Below are positions 26,542 to 34,950 of a DNA stretch of 64,000 bases, in pieces. Numbering within the stretch: the first letter of the stretch is position 1; the number at the start of each line of letters is the position of its first letter. The position numbers and the translations under genes are program-made. The DNA is from Nitrospira sp. (GTDB lineage: Bacteria > Nitrospirota > Nitrospiria > Nitrospirales > Nitrospiraceae): positions 44,006 to 108,005 of the forward strand of contig JADYYH010000024.1 in the NCBI GenBank assembly GCA_020853775.1, given 5' to 3'. The notes beneath the pieces were generated by a model that was given only the letters and a program-made list of their open reading frames with translations, was not told where the DNA came from and ran no database searches.

Positions 26542-27252
26542 CTAGACCGTCAGATGCTGCTTGACCATTTCGGCGCTGAGTTCCTCCTTTTTCCCCGCCG
26601 CCATCACCGCACCTTTGGCCATCACCACATATCTATCCGCCAGCCTGGCCGCGAAGTGCAGCCCCTGCTCGACCAGCACGATCGCAAACCGACGGGCCGT
26701 TTTGAAGCCGATGATCACGTCTTCAATCTGATCGACGATCGATGGCTGAATACCTTCCGTCGGCTCGTCAAGCAAGAGCACTTTCGGACTCGACAGGATG
26801 GCCCGACCAATCGCGAGCTGCTGTTGCTCTCCACCACTCAAGACACCGCCCGGCCGCTCTAGGATTTGCGTGAGCTTGGGAAAGAGGGTGTAGACTTCCT
26901 CGAATGCGGATTTTTCCGTCATGCCGTTGGATCCGTTGGCCCGCGCCCAATAGCCCAGCTTCAGGTTTTCGCGCACCGACAAATGGGGAATGATTTCCCG
27001 CCCCTGGGGCACATAGGCGAGACCACGTTTGGCGCGGCGGTCGGTGGCCTCCTTCGTGATGTCCGCGCCGTCGAAGTACACCTGGCCGCTGCGCACGGGT
27101 AAGAGCCCCATGATGGCTTTGAGCGTGGTCGACTTTCCGACGCCGTTTCGACCCATCACGCAAGCCACCTGCCCCGGCTCGATATGAAACGAGACGTTTC
27201 GCAGAATATGGCTTTCGCCGTAATACGCGTTGACGTTTTCAAGTCGCAGCAT
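26542..27252 (-). CDS. urtE: Urea ABC transporter ATPase UrtE
   Basis: A 236-residue LivF-type ATPase. Walker A is GRNGVGKSTTLKAI, the signature is LSGGEQQQLAIGRAI, Walker B is VLLLDEPTEGIQPSIVDQI. The short, single-domain form and ...EGIQPSI... wording are typical of UrtE. It pairs with UrtD to energise the UrtB/UrtC permease. A 144-base repeat-containing gap separates it from urtD. Confidence 0.92.
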   Translation of the reverse strand: MLRLENVNAYYGESHILRNVSFHIEPGQVACVMGRNGVGKSTTLKAIMGLLPVRSGQVYFDGADITKEATDRRAKRGLAYVPQGREIIPHLSVRENLKLGYWARANGSNGMTEKSAFEEVYTLFPKLTQILERPGGVLSGGEQQQLAIGRAILSSPKVLLLDEPTEGIQPSIVDQIEDVIIGFKTARRFAIVLVEQGLHFAARLADRYVVMAKGAVMAAGKKEELSAEMVKQHLTV

Positions 27253-27273
27253 CGTCTTCCTTTAGTGGTCGCT

Positions 27274-27396
27274 CAGGATGTTCAAAAGGGTCTCCAGCGA
27301 GGCCGCAGGCAAGAGAAGACCGGAGACGTACCCTTGCGGCACGTTGAGGATCTTGTCGAGCCGAGAACGAAGCTGGAGGCACGTTTCAACATCCTG
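27274..27396 (-). repeat. Palindromic intergenic repeat, copy 4
   Basis: Perfect 9-bp inverted ends CAGGATGTT and AACATCCTG. The interior has GAGGCCGCAGGC, GGAGACGTACC, CACGTTGAGGATC and GAGAACGAAGCTGGAGG, shared with the other three copies. It occupies the urtD-urtE gap and ends at the urtD stop. Confidence 0.75.
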
Positions 27397-28164
27397 TTAC
27401 ACATGCGCCACTTTCTGACGCCCCAGATAAATCTCTCGCACCCTGTCATCGGCCTGTACTTTTTCCACCGTCCCCTCGCAGATCACGGTGCCCTCGTGCA
27501 GCACCGTCACGATACGGGCGATTTGCCGAACAAACTCCATGTCGTGCTCGATCACGATGATGGCATGTTTCTCGGCCAACGATTGGAGCAAGCGCCCGGT
27601 TTGTTCGGTTTCCTCGTCGGTCATCCCGGCCACCGGTTCATCGACCAGCAACAATTCCGGATCCTGCAAAATGACCATGCCGATTTCGAGCCATTGTTTC
27701 TGGCCATGCGACAAGGAGCCCGCCCGCTTGCGCAGCTGCTCCGTCAATCCAATAGTCTCCAACGTACGATCGATTTCTTCCCGCTCGGCCGCGGTCGATG
27801 TGCCCCTCAGCGTAGCGAATACGCCTTTGCTGGGGCGGCTCAATGACAGGTCCAAATTCTCCCAGACGCTCAGATTCCCGTAGATCGACGGCGCTTGGAA
27901 TTTCCGGCCGATCCCGAGTTGGGTAATTTCATACTCGCGCATCCCCATCAGATCCCGGTCCTTGCCGAAGATCACGCGGCCGGCCGCCGGTTTCGTCTTG
28001 CCGGAAATCACGTCGAGGAGAGTCGTCTTTCCGGCGCCGTTCGGCCCGATCACGACGCGCAACTCGCGGTGATTGACGATGAAGTTCAGATTGTTCAGCG
28101 CTTTGAACCCGTCATAATCGACGGTGATACCTTCCAGGTAAATGATGGAGCCATGTTCGGTCAT
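27397..28164 (-). CDS. urtD: Urea ABC transporter ATPase UrtD
   Basis: A 255-residue LivG-type ATPase with Walker [17 protein letters not shown], the signature LSHGQKQWLEIGMVI (a variant in which SGG is SHG, common in UrtD), Walker B LLVDEPVAGMTDEE and the switch His in VIEHDMEFV. It overlaps the urtC stop by four bases (ATGA). Works with UrtE in the cytoplasm. Confidence 0.92.
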   Translation of the reverse strand: MTEHGSIIYLEGITVDYDGFKALNNLNFIVNHRELRVVIGPNGAGKTTLLDVISGKTKPAAGRVIFGKDRDLMGMREYEITQLGIGRKFQAPSIYGNLSVWENLDLSLSRPSKGVFATLRGTSTAAEREEIDRTLETIGLTEQLRKRAGSLSHGQKQWLEIGMVILQDPELLLVDEPVAGMTDEETEQTGRLLQSLAEKHAIIVIEHDMEFVRQIARIVTVLHEGTVICEGTVEKVQADDRVREIYLGRQKVAHV

Positions 28165-29309
28165 GCCTGCTCCCCTTCAACCGCCGAAGTCTTCGGCAAT
28201 CGGACAGCCTTTTCTGCGAGTTTTCCCCGGACTTGCTTCGCAATCCCCATCACCCCGTCCGGAAAGAGCAGGACCACCACTACGAAGAGTCCGCCGAGGA
28301 AAAACGGCCACAGCTCGGGGAAGGAGTTGGTCAGTATGCTGCGCCCCAGGTTGACTCCCACCGCGCCGACGATGGCTCCCACAAGCGTGGCACGCCCTCC
28401 CACCGCGACCCACACCACCATTTCCAACGACGGCAGGACACCCATTTGCGCCGGAGTGATGATGCCGACCTGCGGCACATAGAGAATCCCGGCGAGCCCG
28501 GCCAACAGGGCCGACACCACGAAGACAAACAGTTTGTAGGTGGACGGCGAATAACCCGAGAACCGCACCCGCTGCTCGCTGTCACGAATCGCAATCAAGA
28601 CCCGGCCGGCGCGCGAGGCGATAATCCAGCGACACAGGGCGTACGCTCCGCCTAGGCAGAGCACCGTCATGACATAGAGCGCGAGCTGCGTGTCCGACGC
28701 CGATAAGCGAAACCCGAGAAGCGTTTTGAAATCGGTCAGGCCGTTGGTGCCGCCGAGATTCGTTTCATTGCGATTGAAGACCAACCAGGCCATGAGCGCC
28801 AAGGCCTGCGTGATGATGGCAAAATAGACGCCCCGGATCCGGCTGCGAAAGGCGAGAAACCCGAAGATGAGTGCGAAACAGGCCGGCGCCAGGAGACCAG
28901 CCAGCACGGCGGCAGAAAAGCTATAAAAGGGCTTCCAGAAAAACGGTAATTCCGTCACCTGATTCCAGACCATGAAATCCGGCAACGCACTGCCGTAGAC
29001 GCTTTGGCTTCCGATGGTGAGCATGAGGTGCATGCCCATGCAATAGGCCCCGATCCCGAAAAACACTCCCTGTCCCAGGCTCAAGATGCCTGCATACCCC
29101 CAGATCAAATCCAACCCCAGCGCCAGGATGGCAAAGGCCAGGAACTTTCCGAACCGGTTGAGCGCAAAATCTGACACGTGCAGCCAGGAATCTTCCGCCG
29201 GCAACACATTGAGCACCGGCAGAACAAACAGCAGGACAAATCCGACGGCCCAGAACAGCGTTCCTTCATGTCGTTCTGCGCTCGATGGTGGTGGCACTGA
29301 TTCTCCCAT
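28161..29309 (-). CDS. urtC: Urea ABC transporter permease UrtC
   Basis: I use the ATG at 29309, just past the urtB stop; AGGAGGG lies upstream but rather far (14 bases). The open frame extends 20 codons into urtB. The 382-residue product has about ten hydrophobic segments and LivM-family motifs: DLIWGYAGILSLGQGVFFGIG and RAGRVLIAIRDSEQRVRFSGY. UrtC forms the inner-membrane channel with UrtB. Confidence 0.9.
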   Translation of the reverse strand: MGESVPPPSSAERHEGTLFWAVGFVLLFVLPVLNVLPAEDSWLHVSDFALNRFGKFLAFAILALGLDLIWGYAGILSLGQGVFFGIGAYCMGMHLMLTIGSQSVYGSALPDFMVWNQVTELPFFWKPFYSFSAAVLAGLLAPACFALIFGFLAFRSRIRGVYFAIITQALALMAWLVFNRNETNLGGTNGLTDFKTLLGFRLSASDTQLALYVMTVLCLGGAYALCRWIIASRAGRVLIAIRDSEQRVRFSGYSPSTYKLFVFVVSALLAGLAGILYVPQVGIITPAQMGVLPSLEMVVWVAVGGRATLVGAIVGAVGVNLGRSILTNSFPELWPFFLGGLFVVVVLLFPDGVMGIAKQVRGKLAEKAVRLPKTSAVEGEQA

Positions 29310-29337
29310 GCTGTCTGCCCGATCCCTCCTCTTTGCG

Positions 29338-30879
29338 CTAACCTTCGGCGTGTCGGCCCTTGACCGCAAACAATCCAGAGGGCCGCCGCTGCAGGAACAA
29401 AATCACCAACACCAGAATCAACACCTTGCCGTACACCGCGCCGAGACTCGGCTCCATCAGCTTATTCAACCCGCCGATCCCGAGCGAGGCGATGATCGTC
29501 CCCGCGAGTTTACCGACCCCGCCTGTGACGACCACCATGAAGGAATCCACGATATAGTTCTGCCCGAGACCCGGTTCCACATTACCCACCAGCGTCAATG
29601 CCCAACCAGCGATGCCGGCCAGACCGGAGCCGAAGGCAAAGGTGTAGGCATCCACTTTTCTCGTGGGAATTCCCAAACAGGCGCTCATGCTGCGGTTCTG
29701 CGTCACGGCCCGCACCCGCAGTCCGATGCTCGAACGAAACAGCAGGGCGTAAATCCCGATGACGCTGAGAATGGAGAGAGCGATGATAAAGAGCCGATTG
29801 AAGGGCAGGAACACACCCACCAGCACTTGGGCGCCGCCATTCAGCCACGAGGGTGCAGTAATGGCGGTCAAATCCCCGAAGTACATGCGCGCCCCCTGAA
29901 TGAGAATCAGGCTGACACCCCAGGTGGCCAACATCGTCTCCAACGGGCGGCCATAGAGGAAGCGAATGACGGAGGCTTCCAGGATCAACCCGAACAGGGC
30001 CGCGGCAAGAAAGGCAGCGGGAAGGGCCGCCAGGTAATACGAGTCGAACCAGCTTTCAGGGAAATACAGTTTAAAACATTCCTGCATGACGAAGGTCGCA
30101 TAGGCGCCGATCATCATGAGTTCGCCATGCGCCATGTTGATGACGCCCATCAAGCCGAACACAATCGCGAGCCCCAAGGACATGATCAGGAGGATGGAAC
30201 TCAGACTGATCCCGCGAAACAGCGTTTCGATCGCGCTGGACCAGACGTTCCACGATTCGATCCGTTCAATCGCCGCGGCAGCCGTCTGAGCCAGAGCCTG
30301 CTGCTCTCCGGTCGCAGACTCGCTGTTTCCCGCCTGTACCAATGCTAGTAGCGCGGGCGCGGCGTTCTGGCTGCGCATCTCGCCCAACTTGACGGCAGCC
30401 TGCTGCTGACTGGTCGGATTGTCGGAGGCCAGTTTTAGCAACAAGGCCGATTCCTCCATCGCATACCGGGGCCAACGATGCGATTCGTTCGCTGCCGCAG
30501 CCTCGAGCCAGGGAATGGCCGAAATACGCCCGCTCATCCCCAGATCGGTTGCGGCCGTGCGGCGCGTATCGGCGTCCGGGCTGGCCAGGTTCGCGCGATT
30601 GCGCCAGGTGTCGATGACCGGCTTGATCGCCATCCGCAGGCTGCGGTCCGCATTGGCGCGCAGTTCCTCCAATCGCGGCAACATCGACGCATCCCCCTGC
30701 TCGACGAGGAGACGAACCGCCTGTTCTCGCGTGCCTTCTACCTCACTCAACAACTCGGCCAGCGCCTGCTCGAGTGGAGGCGACGAAGACACATTCGCCT
30801 GCGCCTCCGCCGCCATACTCCCCGTGGCAAACCACCCCAGGCACGCTGCGATCATTGCGATCCCGATGACCACCTTCAT
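29338..30879 (-). CDS. urtB: Urea ABC transporter permease UrtB with N-terminal periplasmic domain
   Basis: Starts are possible at 30912 (TTG), 30900 and 30879; I favour 30879, whose MKVVIGIAMIAACLGWF makes a good signal peptide. Residues about 25-210 form a soluble helical region with HEAT-like repeats (REQAVRLLVEQGD, DTRRTAATDLGMSG, QQQAAVKLGEMRSQ). The rest is a LivH-type permease: MSLGLAIVFGLMGVINMAHGEL, then RSSIGLRVRAVTQNRSMSACLGI. A soluble N-terminal extension is known in many UrtB proteins and distinguishes them from LivH. Partner of UrtC. Confidence 0.92.
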   Translation of the reverse strand: MKVVIGIAMIAACLGWFATGSMAAEAQANVSSSPPLEQALAELLSEVEGTREQAVRLLVEQGDASMLPRLEELRANADRSLRMAIKPVIDTWRNRANLASPDADTRRTAATDLGMSGRISAIPWLEAAAANESHRWPRYAMEESALLLKLASDNPTSQQQAAVKLGEMRSQNAAPALLALVQAGNSESATGEQQALAQTAAAAIERIESWNVWSSAIETLFRGISLSSILLIMSLGLAIVFGLMGVINMAHGELMMIGAYATFVMQECFKLYFPESWFDSYYLAALPAAFLAAALFGLILEASVIRFLYGRPLETMLATWGVSLILIQGARMYFGDLTAITAPSWLNGGAQVLVGVFLPFNRLFIIALSILSVIGIYALLFRSSIGLRVRAVTQNRSMSACLGIPTRKVDAYTFAFGSGLAGIAGWALTLVGNVEPGLGQNYIVDSFMVVVTGGVGKLAGTIIASLGIGGLNKLMEPSLGAVYGKVLILVLVILFLQRRPSGLFAVKGRHAEG

Positions 30880-30923
30880 ACCATGACGACCTTCATCCAT
30901 TCCCCCTTGCAACTCCTCCGCAA

Positions 30924-32288
30924 TCAGGCCTTCTTATACGTCCCCTGGTGCTTCACCCAGTCACAGCCTTTGTCGGGGTTCGTGTATTCGCTCCAGGGCT
31001 CGGGCTTGACCAATCCCTTGGACCGCCAGACAACTTTGATCTGGCCATCTTTCATGATTTCGCCGATCAGCACCGGCTTATGTGTGTGGTGATTGGCTTC
31101 GTCCATCATGATCTCTCCACCCGGCGCGAGGAATTTCTGCCCGTATACCGCCTTCCGTACCGCGTTCACTTCCGTGGTCCCCGCCTTCTCGACGGCTTGT
31201 TTCCAGACACGGACGCCGAAATAGGCCGCTTCGATCGGATCGTCTGTGACGCGTTTGTCGCCATCTGGAAGATTGTTCTTTTTGCAGTACGCCTTAAAAT
31301 CGGCCACGAACTGCTTGTTCTGCGGGGTGTCGACGCTTTGGTAATAATTCCAGGCTGCCAGGTGGCCGACCAGCGCGGTCTTGTCCATTCCACGCAATTC
31401 GTCTTCCGCCACGCTGAACGCCATGATCGGCGCGTCTTCGGCACGCAGGCCCTGATTGGCAAACTCTTTGTAGAAGGGCACGTTGCTGTCGCCGTTGATC
31501 GTGCTGATGACGCAGGCGCCTCCGCCCGCGGCAAACTTCTTAATCTTGCCGACAATCGTTTGATAGTCCTGATGATGAAACGGCGTGTACTCTTCCATGA
31601 TGTTGGCGGCCGGCACTTTTTTCGCCAGCAGCATGGCGCGCAAAATTTTATTCGTCGTTTTGGGATAGACGTAGTCGGTTCCGAGGAGATAGAACTTTTT
31701 GTAGCTGCCCCCTTCTTTGCTCATCAGGTATTCCACCGCCGGCACCGCCTGCTGGTTGACCGCCGCCCCGGTGTAGAAGACGTTCTTCGAACATTCCTCG
31801 CCTTCGTACTGCACAGGATAGAAGAGCAAGCCGTTATGTTCTTCGAATACCGGCAAGACCGATTTCCGGCTGACTGACGTCCAGCAACCGAACACCACCG
31901 CTACTTTCTCCTGCACCAGCAATTGTTTCGCCTTCTCCGCAAAGAGGTCCCAGTTGGAGGCAGGATCCACGACCACCAACTTCAACTGGCGCCCCAATAC
32001 TCCGCCCTTCGCATTGATTTCCTGGACCGCCATCGACACGACGTCCTTCAAGGACACTTCGCTGATGGCCATCGTGCCGCTCAGAGAATGCAGCACGCCG
32101 ACCTTGATGGGCTCAGTGTCCGCCCCGAAGGACAAGGCCCAGGCACCCAGGTTGCCTAGCACTGCCGCTATCCCGAGACCGGCTGCCGTGCGCGAGCTTT
32201 GCAGCAGGAAGTCCCGTCGCGAGGGAAGGTGTTCGGCGGGGATGATTGGTGTCTTTGTATCTTCGCTCTGTGGCTTGTGTGAGTTCAT
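30924..32288 (-). CDS. urtA: Urea-binding protein UrtA
   Basis: A 454-residue periplasmic binding protein of the Leu/Ile/Val type. The N-terminus has a twin-arginine signal, SRRDFLLQSSRTAAGLGIAAVL, so it is probably exported folded by Tat. The mature part carries UrtA-specific wording: VGVLHSLSGTMAISEVSLKD, FGCWTSVSRKSVLPVFEE and FYPVQYEGEECSKNVFYTGA. It captures urea in the periplasm and feeds UrtBC. It follows the porin gene by 30 bases, consistent with a joint uptake operon. Confidence 0.95.
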   Translation of the reverse strand: MNSHKPQSEDTKTPIIPAEHLPSRRDFLLQSSRTAAGLGIAAVLGNLGAWALSFGADTEPIKVGVLHSLSGTMAISEVSLKDVVSMAVQEINAKGGVLGRQLKLVVVDPASNWDLFAEKAKQLLVQEKVAVVFGCWTSVSRKSVLPVFEEHNGLLFYPVQYEGEECSKNVFYTGAAVNQQAVPAVEYLMSKEGGSYKKFYLLGTDYVYPKTTNKILRAMLLAKKVPAANIMEEYTPFHHQDYQTIVGKIKKFAAGGGACVISTINGDSNVPFYKEFANQGLRAEDAPIMAFSVAEDELRGMDKTALVGHLAAWNYYQSVDTPQNKQFVADFKAYCKKNNLPDGDKRVTDDPIEAAYFGVRVWKQAVEKAGTTEVNAVRKAVYGQKFLAPGGEIMMDEANHHTHKPVLIGEIMKDGQIKVVWRSKGLVKPEPWSEYTNPDKGCDWVKHQGTYKKA

Positions 32289-32318
32289 GATTCGGCTCCT
32301 TTCGCCGTCAGGTCTGGG

Positions 32319-33689
32319 CTAAAAGTTGTACCAAGTCGACAGCATGAAATTGTCCCCGGCGAAATGCTCCCTCGTGGACCATTCGGTCATGAGGTGATTC
32401 CACTCGAGGGATGCGTACAAGTCGCCCCAAATATGACGCACGGCCGTCAAATAGGTCCGATGATTCAGCACATACTGCGTATCTGCCCCGGCGGTTGTGC
32501 CGTTGAGATCGGAGTTCAGCGGATTGTCGAACCCGTACCCGGCAATGAGCGTGAGCCGATGGTCATAGGCGTAATCCAGTTCGCCCCATCCGACCACGGT
32601 CCTGATTGCCTTGCCTGTCCCCAGATTGCGCTCCTGCCCGTAACGGAAAAACTCCACGCCCAGCGCTTGCCCATAGGCAATCTCGCCGGTGAACTTCAGC
32701 CTGTTGGTAAGGGGCACTGCGAGTTCCGCCCCGACGAGATAGGAATTGATGTCCTGGCCGGAAGGAATACCGCCCGCCGTAGGCGCAGATCGGTAGTGAC
32801 GGAAGGCGGCATTCAACGCCACCATGAAGCCCGCCCGATCCCCCGTCCCCGTGTAGGCGAAGCGGGTCCCGACGTACGGCATTTGGACCGGATCGTTGAA
32901 CGCGTTTTCCGAACAGGCGAATCCGCTGCTGCCGCAACTGCCCGGCGCAGCCGCCGCCGCGCCCGCCCCTTGGAAGGTCCGCCGTTGCGTCTGCGGCTGA
33001 ATGGCCGACAGCCCGCGTTCGAACCGCATGACGGTCAGCAGGCCATTGACGTTTTCGGTGAACTGATGCTTCACGGTGACCTGCGGAAGACGCTGCCACA
33101 GATTGCCGTTGTAGCCCATGATGGAGAAGTCGATCAGGTTCGGATGGGAGGACATGATCGGTGTCCAATCCATACCTGCCGTGATGGTCGTCCGACTATT
33201 GTTGGGAGAGTATTTGACGTTCGCCAGCCGCAAGCGGGGGGAGATGTTTCCCGCGTTGTCGGTTTGGCTGTAGAAGTCTGCTTCCACGACACCGGTGAGG
33301 GAGTGGGTGCCGTCTGTTCGATCGGCGCGTAACCCGAATACGCTGTAGCGTGGATTCAACGTCGATGACGCGTTGCTGCTTTTTCCGGCTGCCGTGGCGT
33401 AACCGTTGAATTGTCCCGGATCGAGCGGGTTGGTATTGCGGTTGCTGTAAATCCCGTCTAACTCAATGCGACCGTACGGAACGATGCTGCCCTTGCCCTC
33501 GCCGGCAAAGGTGGGCGTCACGCAGCCACCGCAAATCACTGCCGGCGGGGTCTCCACCTCTCGCAATCGTTGCCCGACCCCTGCCGCCTCTCCGGCGCTC
33601 TGTTCTTCTGCCTCCGCTGGCATCGTGATGGCCATGGCCACCATCATGCTCGCGCAGAGCGCAATGTTGCTTAGCCTCCCTCTGTTCAT
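32319..33689 (-). CDS. Outer-membrane porin of the urea operon (FmdC-like)
   Basis: The ATG at 33689 has AGGAGGG upstream and opens a standard signal peptide (RGRLSNIALCASMMVAMAITMPAEAEE). The 456-residue product shows many amphipathic strands and ends in WYNF, typical of a 16-strand barrel. A CGGC pair (about residue 54) and a Cys-Gly-Ser insert near residue 255 are unusual for a porin. Nitrospira genomes are reported to place a short-chain amide/urea porin, FmdC, with urt genes; position fits, but sequence identity to FmdC cannot be shown here. First gene after the urea-operon attenuator. Confidence 0.72.
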   Translation of the reverse strand: MNRGRLSNIALCASMMVAMAITMPAEAEEQSAGEAAGVGQRLREVETPPAVICGGCVTPTFAGEGKGSIVPYGRIELDGIYSNRNTNPLDPGQFNGYATAAGKSSNASSTLNPRYSVFGLRADRTDGTHSLTGVVEADFYSQTDNAGNISPRLRLANVKYSPNNSRTTITAGMDWTPIMSSHPNLIDFSIMGYNGNLWQRLPQVTVKHQFTENVNGLLTVMRFERGLSAIQPQTQRRTFQGAGAAAAAPGSCGSSGFACSENAFNDPVQMPYVGTRFAYTGTGDRAGFMVALNAAFRHYRSAPTAGGIPSGQDINSYLVGAELAVPLTNRLKFTGEIAYGQALGVEFFRYGQERNLGTGKAIRTVVGWGELDYAYDHRLTLIAGYGFDNPLNSDLNGTTAGADTQYVLNHRTYLTAVRHIWGDLYASLEWNHLMTEWSTREHFAGDNFMLSTWYNF

Positions 33690-33753
33690 CCTCAACGCCC
33701 TCCTGGTTCGGAACGATGTGGGTGTCACCGGACCGGGGGGGCTTGCAGGCAAT

Positions 33754-33795
33754 AAAAAACGCCCTTCCGGTCCAACCGTTGGACCAAAAGGACGT
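33754..33795 (-). terminator. Attenuator terminator in the urea-operon leader
   Basis: ACGTCCTTTTGGTCC and GGACCGGAAGGGCGT pair over 15 positions (three G-U), loop AACGGTT, followed by UUUUUUAUU. The 5' arm is the 3' half of ANTAR hairpin 2. Confidence 0.87.
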
Positions 33796-33848
33796 CATTG
33801 TCCTCTGCCTATGTGGTGTCTGCGAGAATCCAGGACGTCGTTGTCCTG
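33789..33848 (-). promoter_or_regulatory. ANTAR-type dual hexaloop RNA, urea-operon leader
   Basis: Hairpin 1 (33831-33848) is CAGGAC-AACGAC-GTCCTG; hairpin 2 (33789-33804) is AGGAC-AATGAC-GTCCT. Loops are six bases with A1 and G4. The linker is 27 nt measured between 5-bp stems. Hairpin 2 and the terminator cannot form together. Predicted outcome: termination before the porin gene unless an ANTAR protein holds both hairpins. Confidence 0.87.
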
Positions 33849-33870
33849 CTTTCACCGCATACGGAGGAGG

Positions 33871-33900
33871 TCTATACGCCTCCTTCTATTATCTTGTCAA
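33871..33900 (-). promoter_or_regulatory. Sigma70-type promoter for the urea operon
   Basis: Consensus TTGACA (33895-33900), 18-base spacer and TATAGA (33871-33876). Start expected near 33864, about 17 bases ahead of hairpin 1. Would drive porin-urtABCDE-lipoprotein-ureABCFGD. Confidence 0.77.
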
Positions 33901-33947
33901 GCATCCCTCCTCCACCGTTCCTCCCCCTTCGCGAATAGATCCTGTGA

Positions 33948-33977
33948 TACACTGCGCCGCATGCAGGTTGCTGTACG
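33948..33977 (+). promoter_or_regulatory. Extended -10 and possible six-codon leader ORF
   Basis: TGATACACT (TG-N-TACACT, -10 at 33948-33953) ends seven bases before an ATG at 33961. That ATG opens a six-codon frame (MQVAVR) whose TGA overlaps the ATG of the lipoprotein gene at 33978. The transcript may thus start at or next to the first ATG. Confidence 0.4.
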
Positions 33978-34922
33978 ATGAACATCCTGTCCATGAGCCA
34001 TCGCTATGCGTCGACTGTCTGTGCCGTGCTGTGTGTATTCCTCTCGGCTTGCGCCGGCAGCTCTCAACTCGATGTGACGATTCAGCAATCGGCCCGGAGC
34101 GGGGTTTATCTCGAGCGTATCCCGACCCGTCAGTTTCAAGCCGCGCATCCCATCCGACTTCCCCCGGAACTCATTGCCAAAAGCTTGCACGGCGTCCAGA
34201 TCCAAGAAGGAAAGGGTCTCCTGCAAGCCTTTAGCGCACAGCACAATCAGGCGCTCCCCGCCTTTTCCCAAGACGACATTGCCCTGCTCACCCCTGCAAT
34301 TGCAGACGGATTGAGTCAAGCCGCTCCCGATCAGCAGGTGACGTTCCGCATCGTGCAGACAGGAGACTTCAGCGGGCGTGAGAGGACCGGTGCCGGGGTC
34401 GGGTCAGGGACAACTGCGCAACGGAATCAGGACAGCACCACCAGCGGCAAACTGTTCGTTTATGGGCGTTCGTTGTACCTGACGATTCACCAGTTCCGCT
34501 ATCAACCGGAGTCACCCGACACCATCAATATGCCGAATCGCCGGCTTCCCGAACCGAGTGGATTGAGAAACCGCACGGTCTTGTTTAGGCCGGAATCGGC
34601 GCTTCGCCCGGACATCTACGCGCCGCCCTTTGCCGCGGACGAAGGGCTGGCCACGCTCGTCATCGACTATGACGCTCTGGCGAAAGCGCCCACTATCGCA
34701 GTTCCAGCGACTCCGTCTGCCCCTGCACCGACTCCTGCCGTCGCACCCGCCGCCATACCAGCCACCACACCGCCACTTCACGACGACGTACAGCAGATCA
34801 AAGACCAGATGAAGCAGAAGGAACGAGAAGTGGAAGAGATGCGAAGGGAATTGGAAGACATCAAACGCCAGCTGGGAAACCAGCCGACCAAAAGCGGCCA
34901 GACGCCCTCAAGCAAGCCGTAA
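33978..34922 (+). CDS. Lipoprotein with coiled-coil tail, paralogue of the 19731 gene
   Basis: A 314-residue product (ATG at 33978; 33993 is a possible alternative) with a hydrophobic leader and lipobox LSACAGS. Shared with the product of the gene at 19731: FQAAHP, FSQDDIALLTP, LSQAAPDQQVTF and a C-terminal charged coiled coil (QQIKDQMKQKEREVEEMRRE) after a Pro/Ala/Thr-rich linker. It has an extra ~70-residue segment around residues 130-220. The family is not one I know. Like its paralogue it diverges from an ANTAR-controlled transcript and so may belong to the same physiological unit. Confidence 0.7.
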   Translation: MNILSMSHRYASTVCAVLCVFLSACAGSSQLDVTIQQSARSGVYLERIPTRQFQAAHPIRLPPELIAKSLHGVQIQEGKGLLQAFSAQHNQALPAFSQDDIALLTPAIADGLSQAAPDQQVTFRIVQTGDFSGRERTGAGVGSGTTAQRNQDSTTSGKLFVYGRSLYLTIHQFRYQPESPDTINMPNRRLPEPSGLRNRTVLFRPESALRPDIYAPPFAADEGLATLVIDYDALAKAPTIAVPATPSAPAPTPAVAPAAIPATTPPLHDDVQQIKDQMKQKEREVEEMRRELEDIKRQLGNQPTKSGQTPSSKP

Positions 34923-34950
34923 CAACGGAACAACGGCGAACGCGTTCCGG

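Noticed and set aside
29086..30348. 420-codon plus-strand open frame
   Set aside because: Antisense to urtB and urtC; the product is Gln/His/Arg-rich low-complexity shadow sequence.
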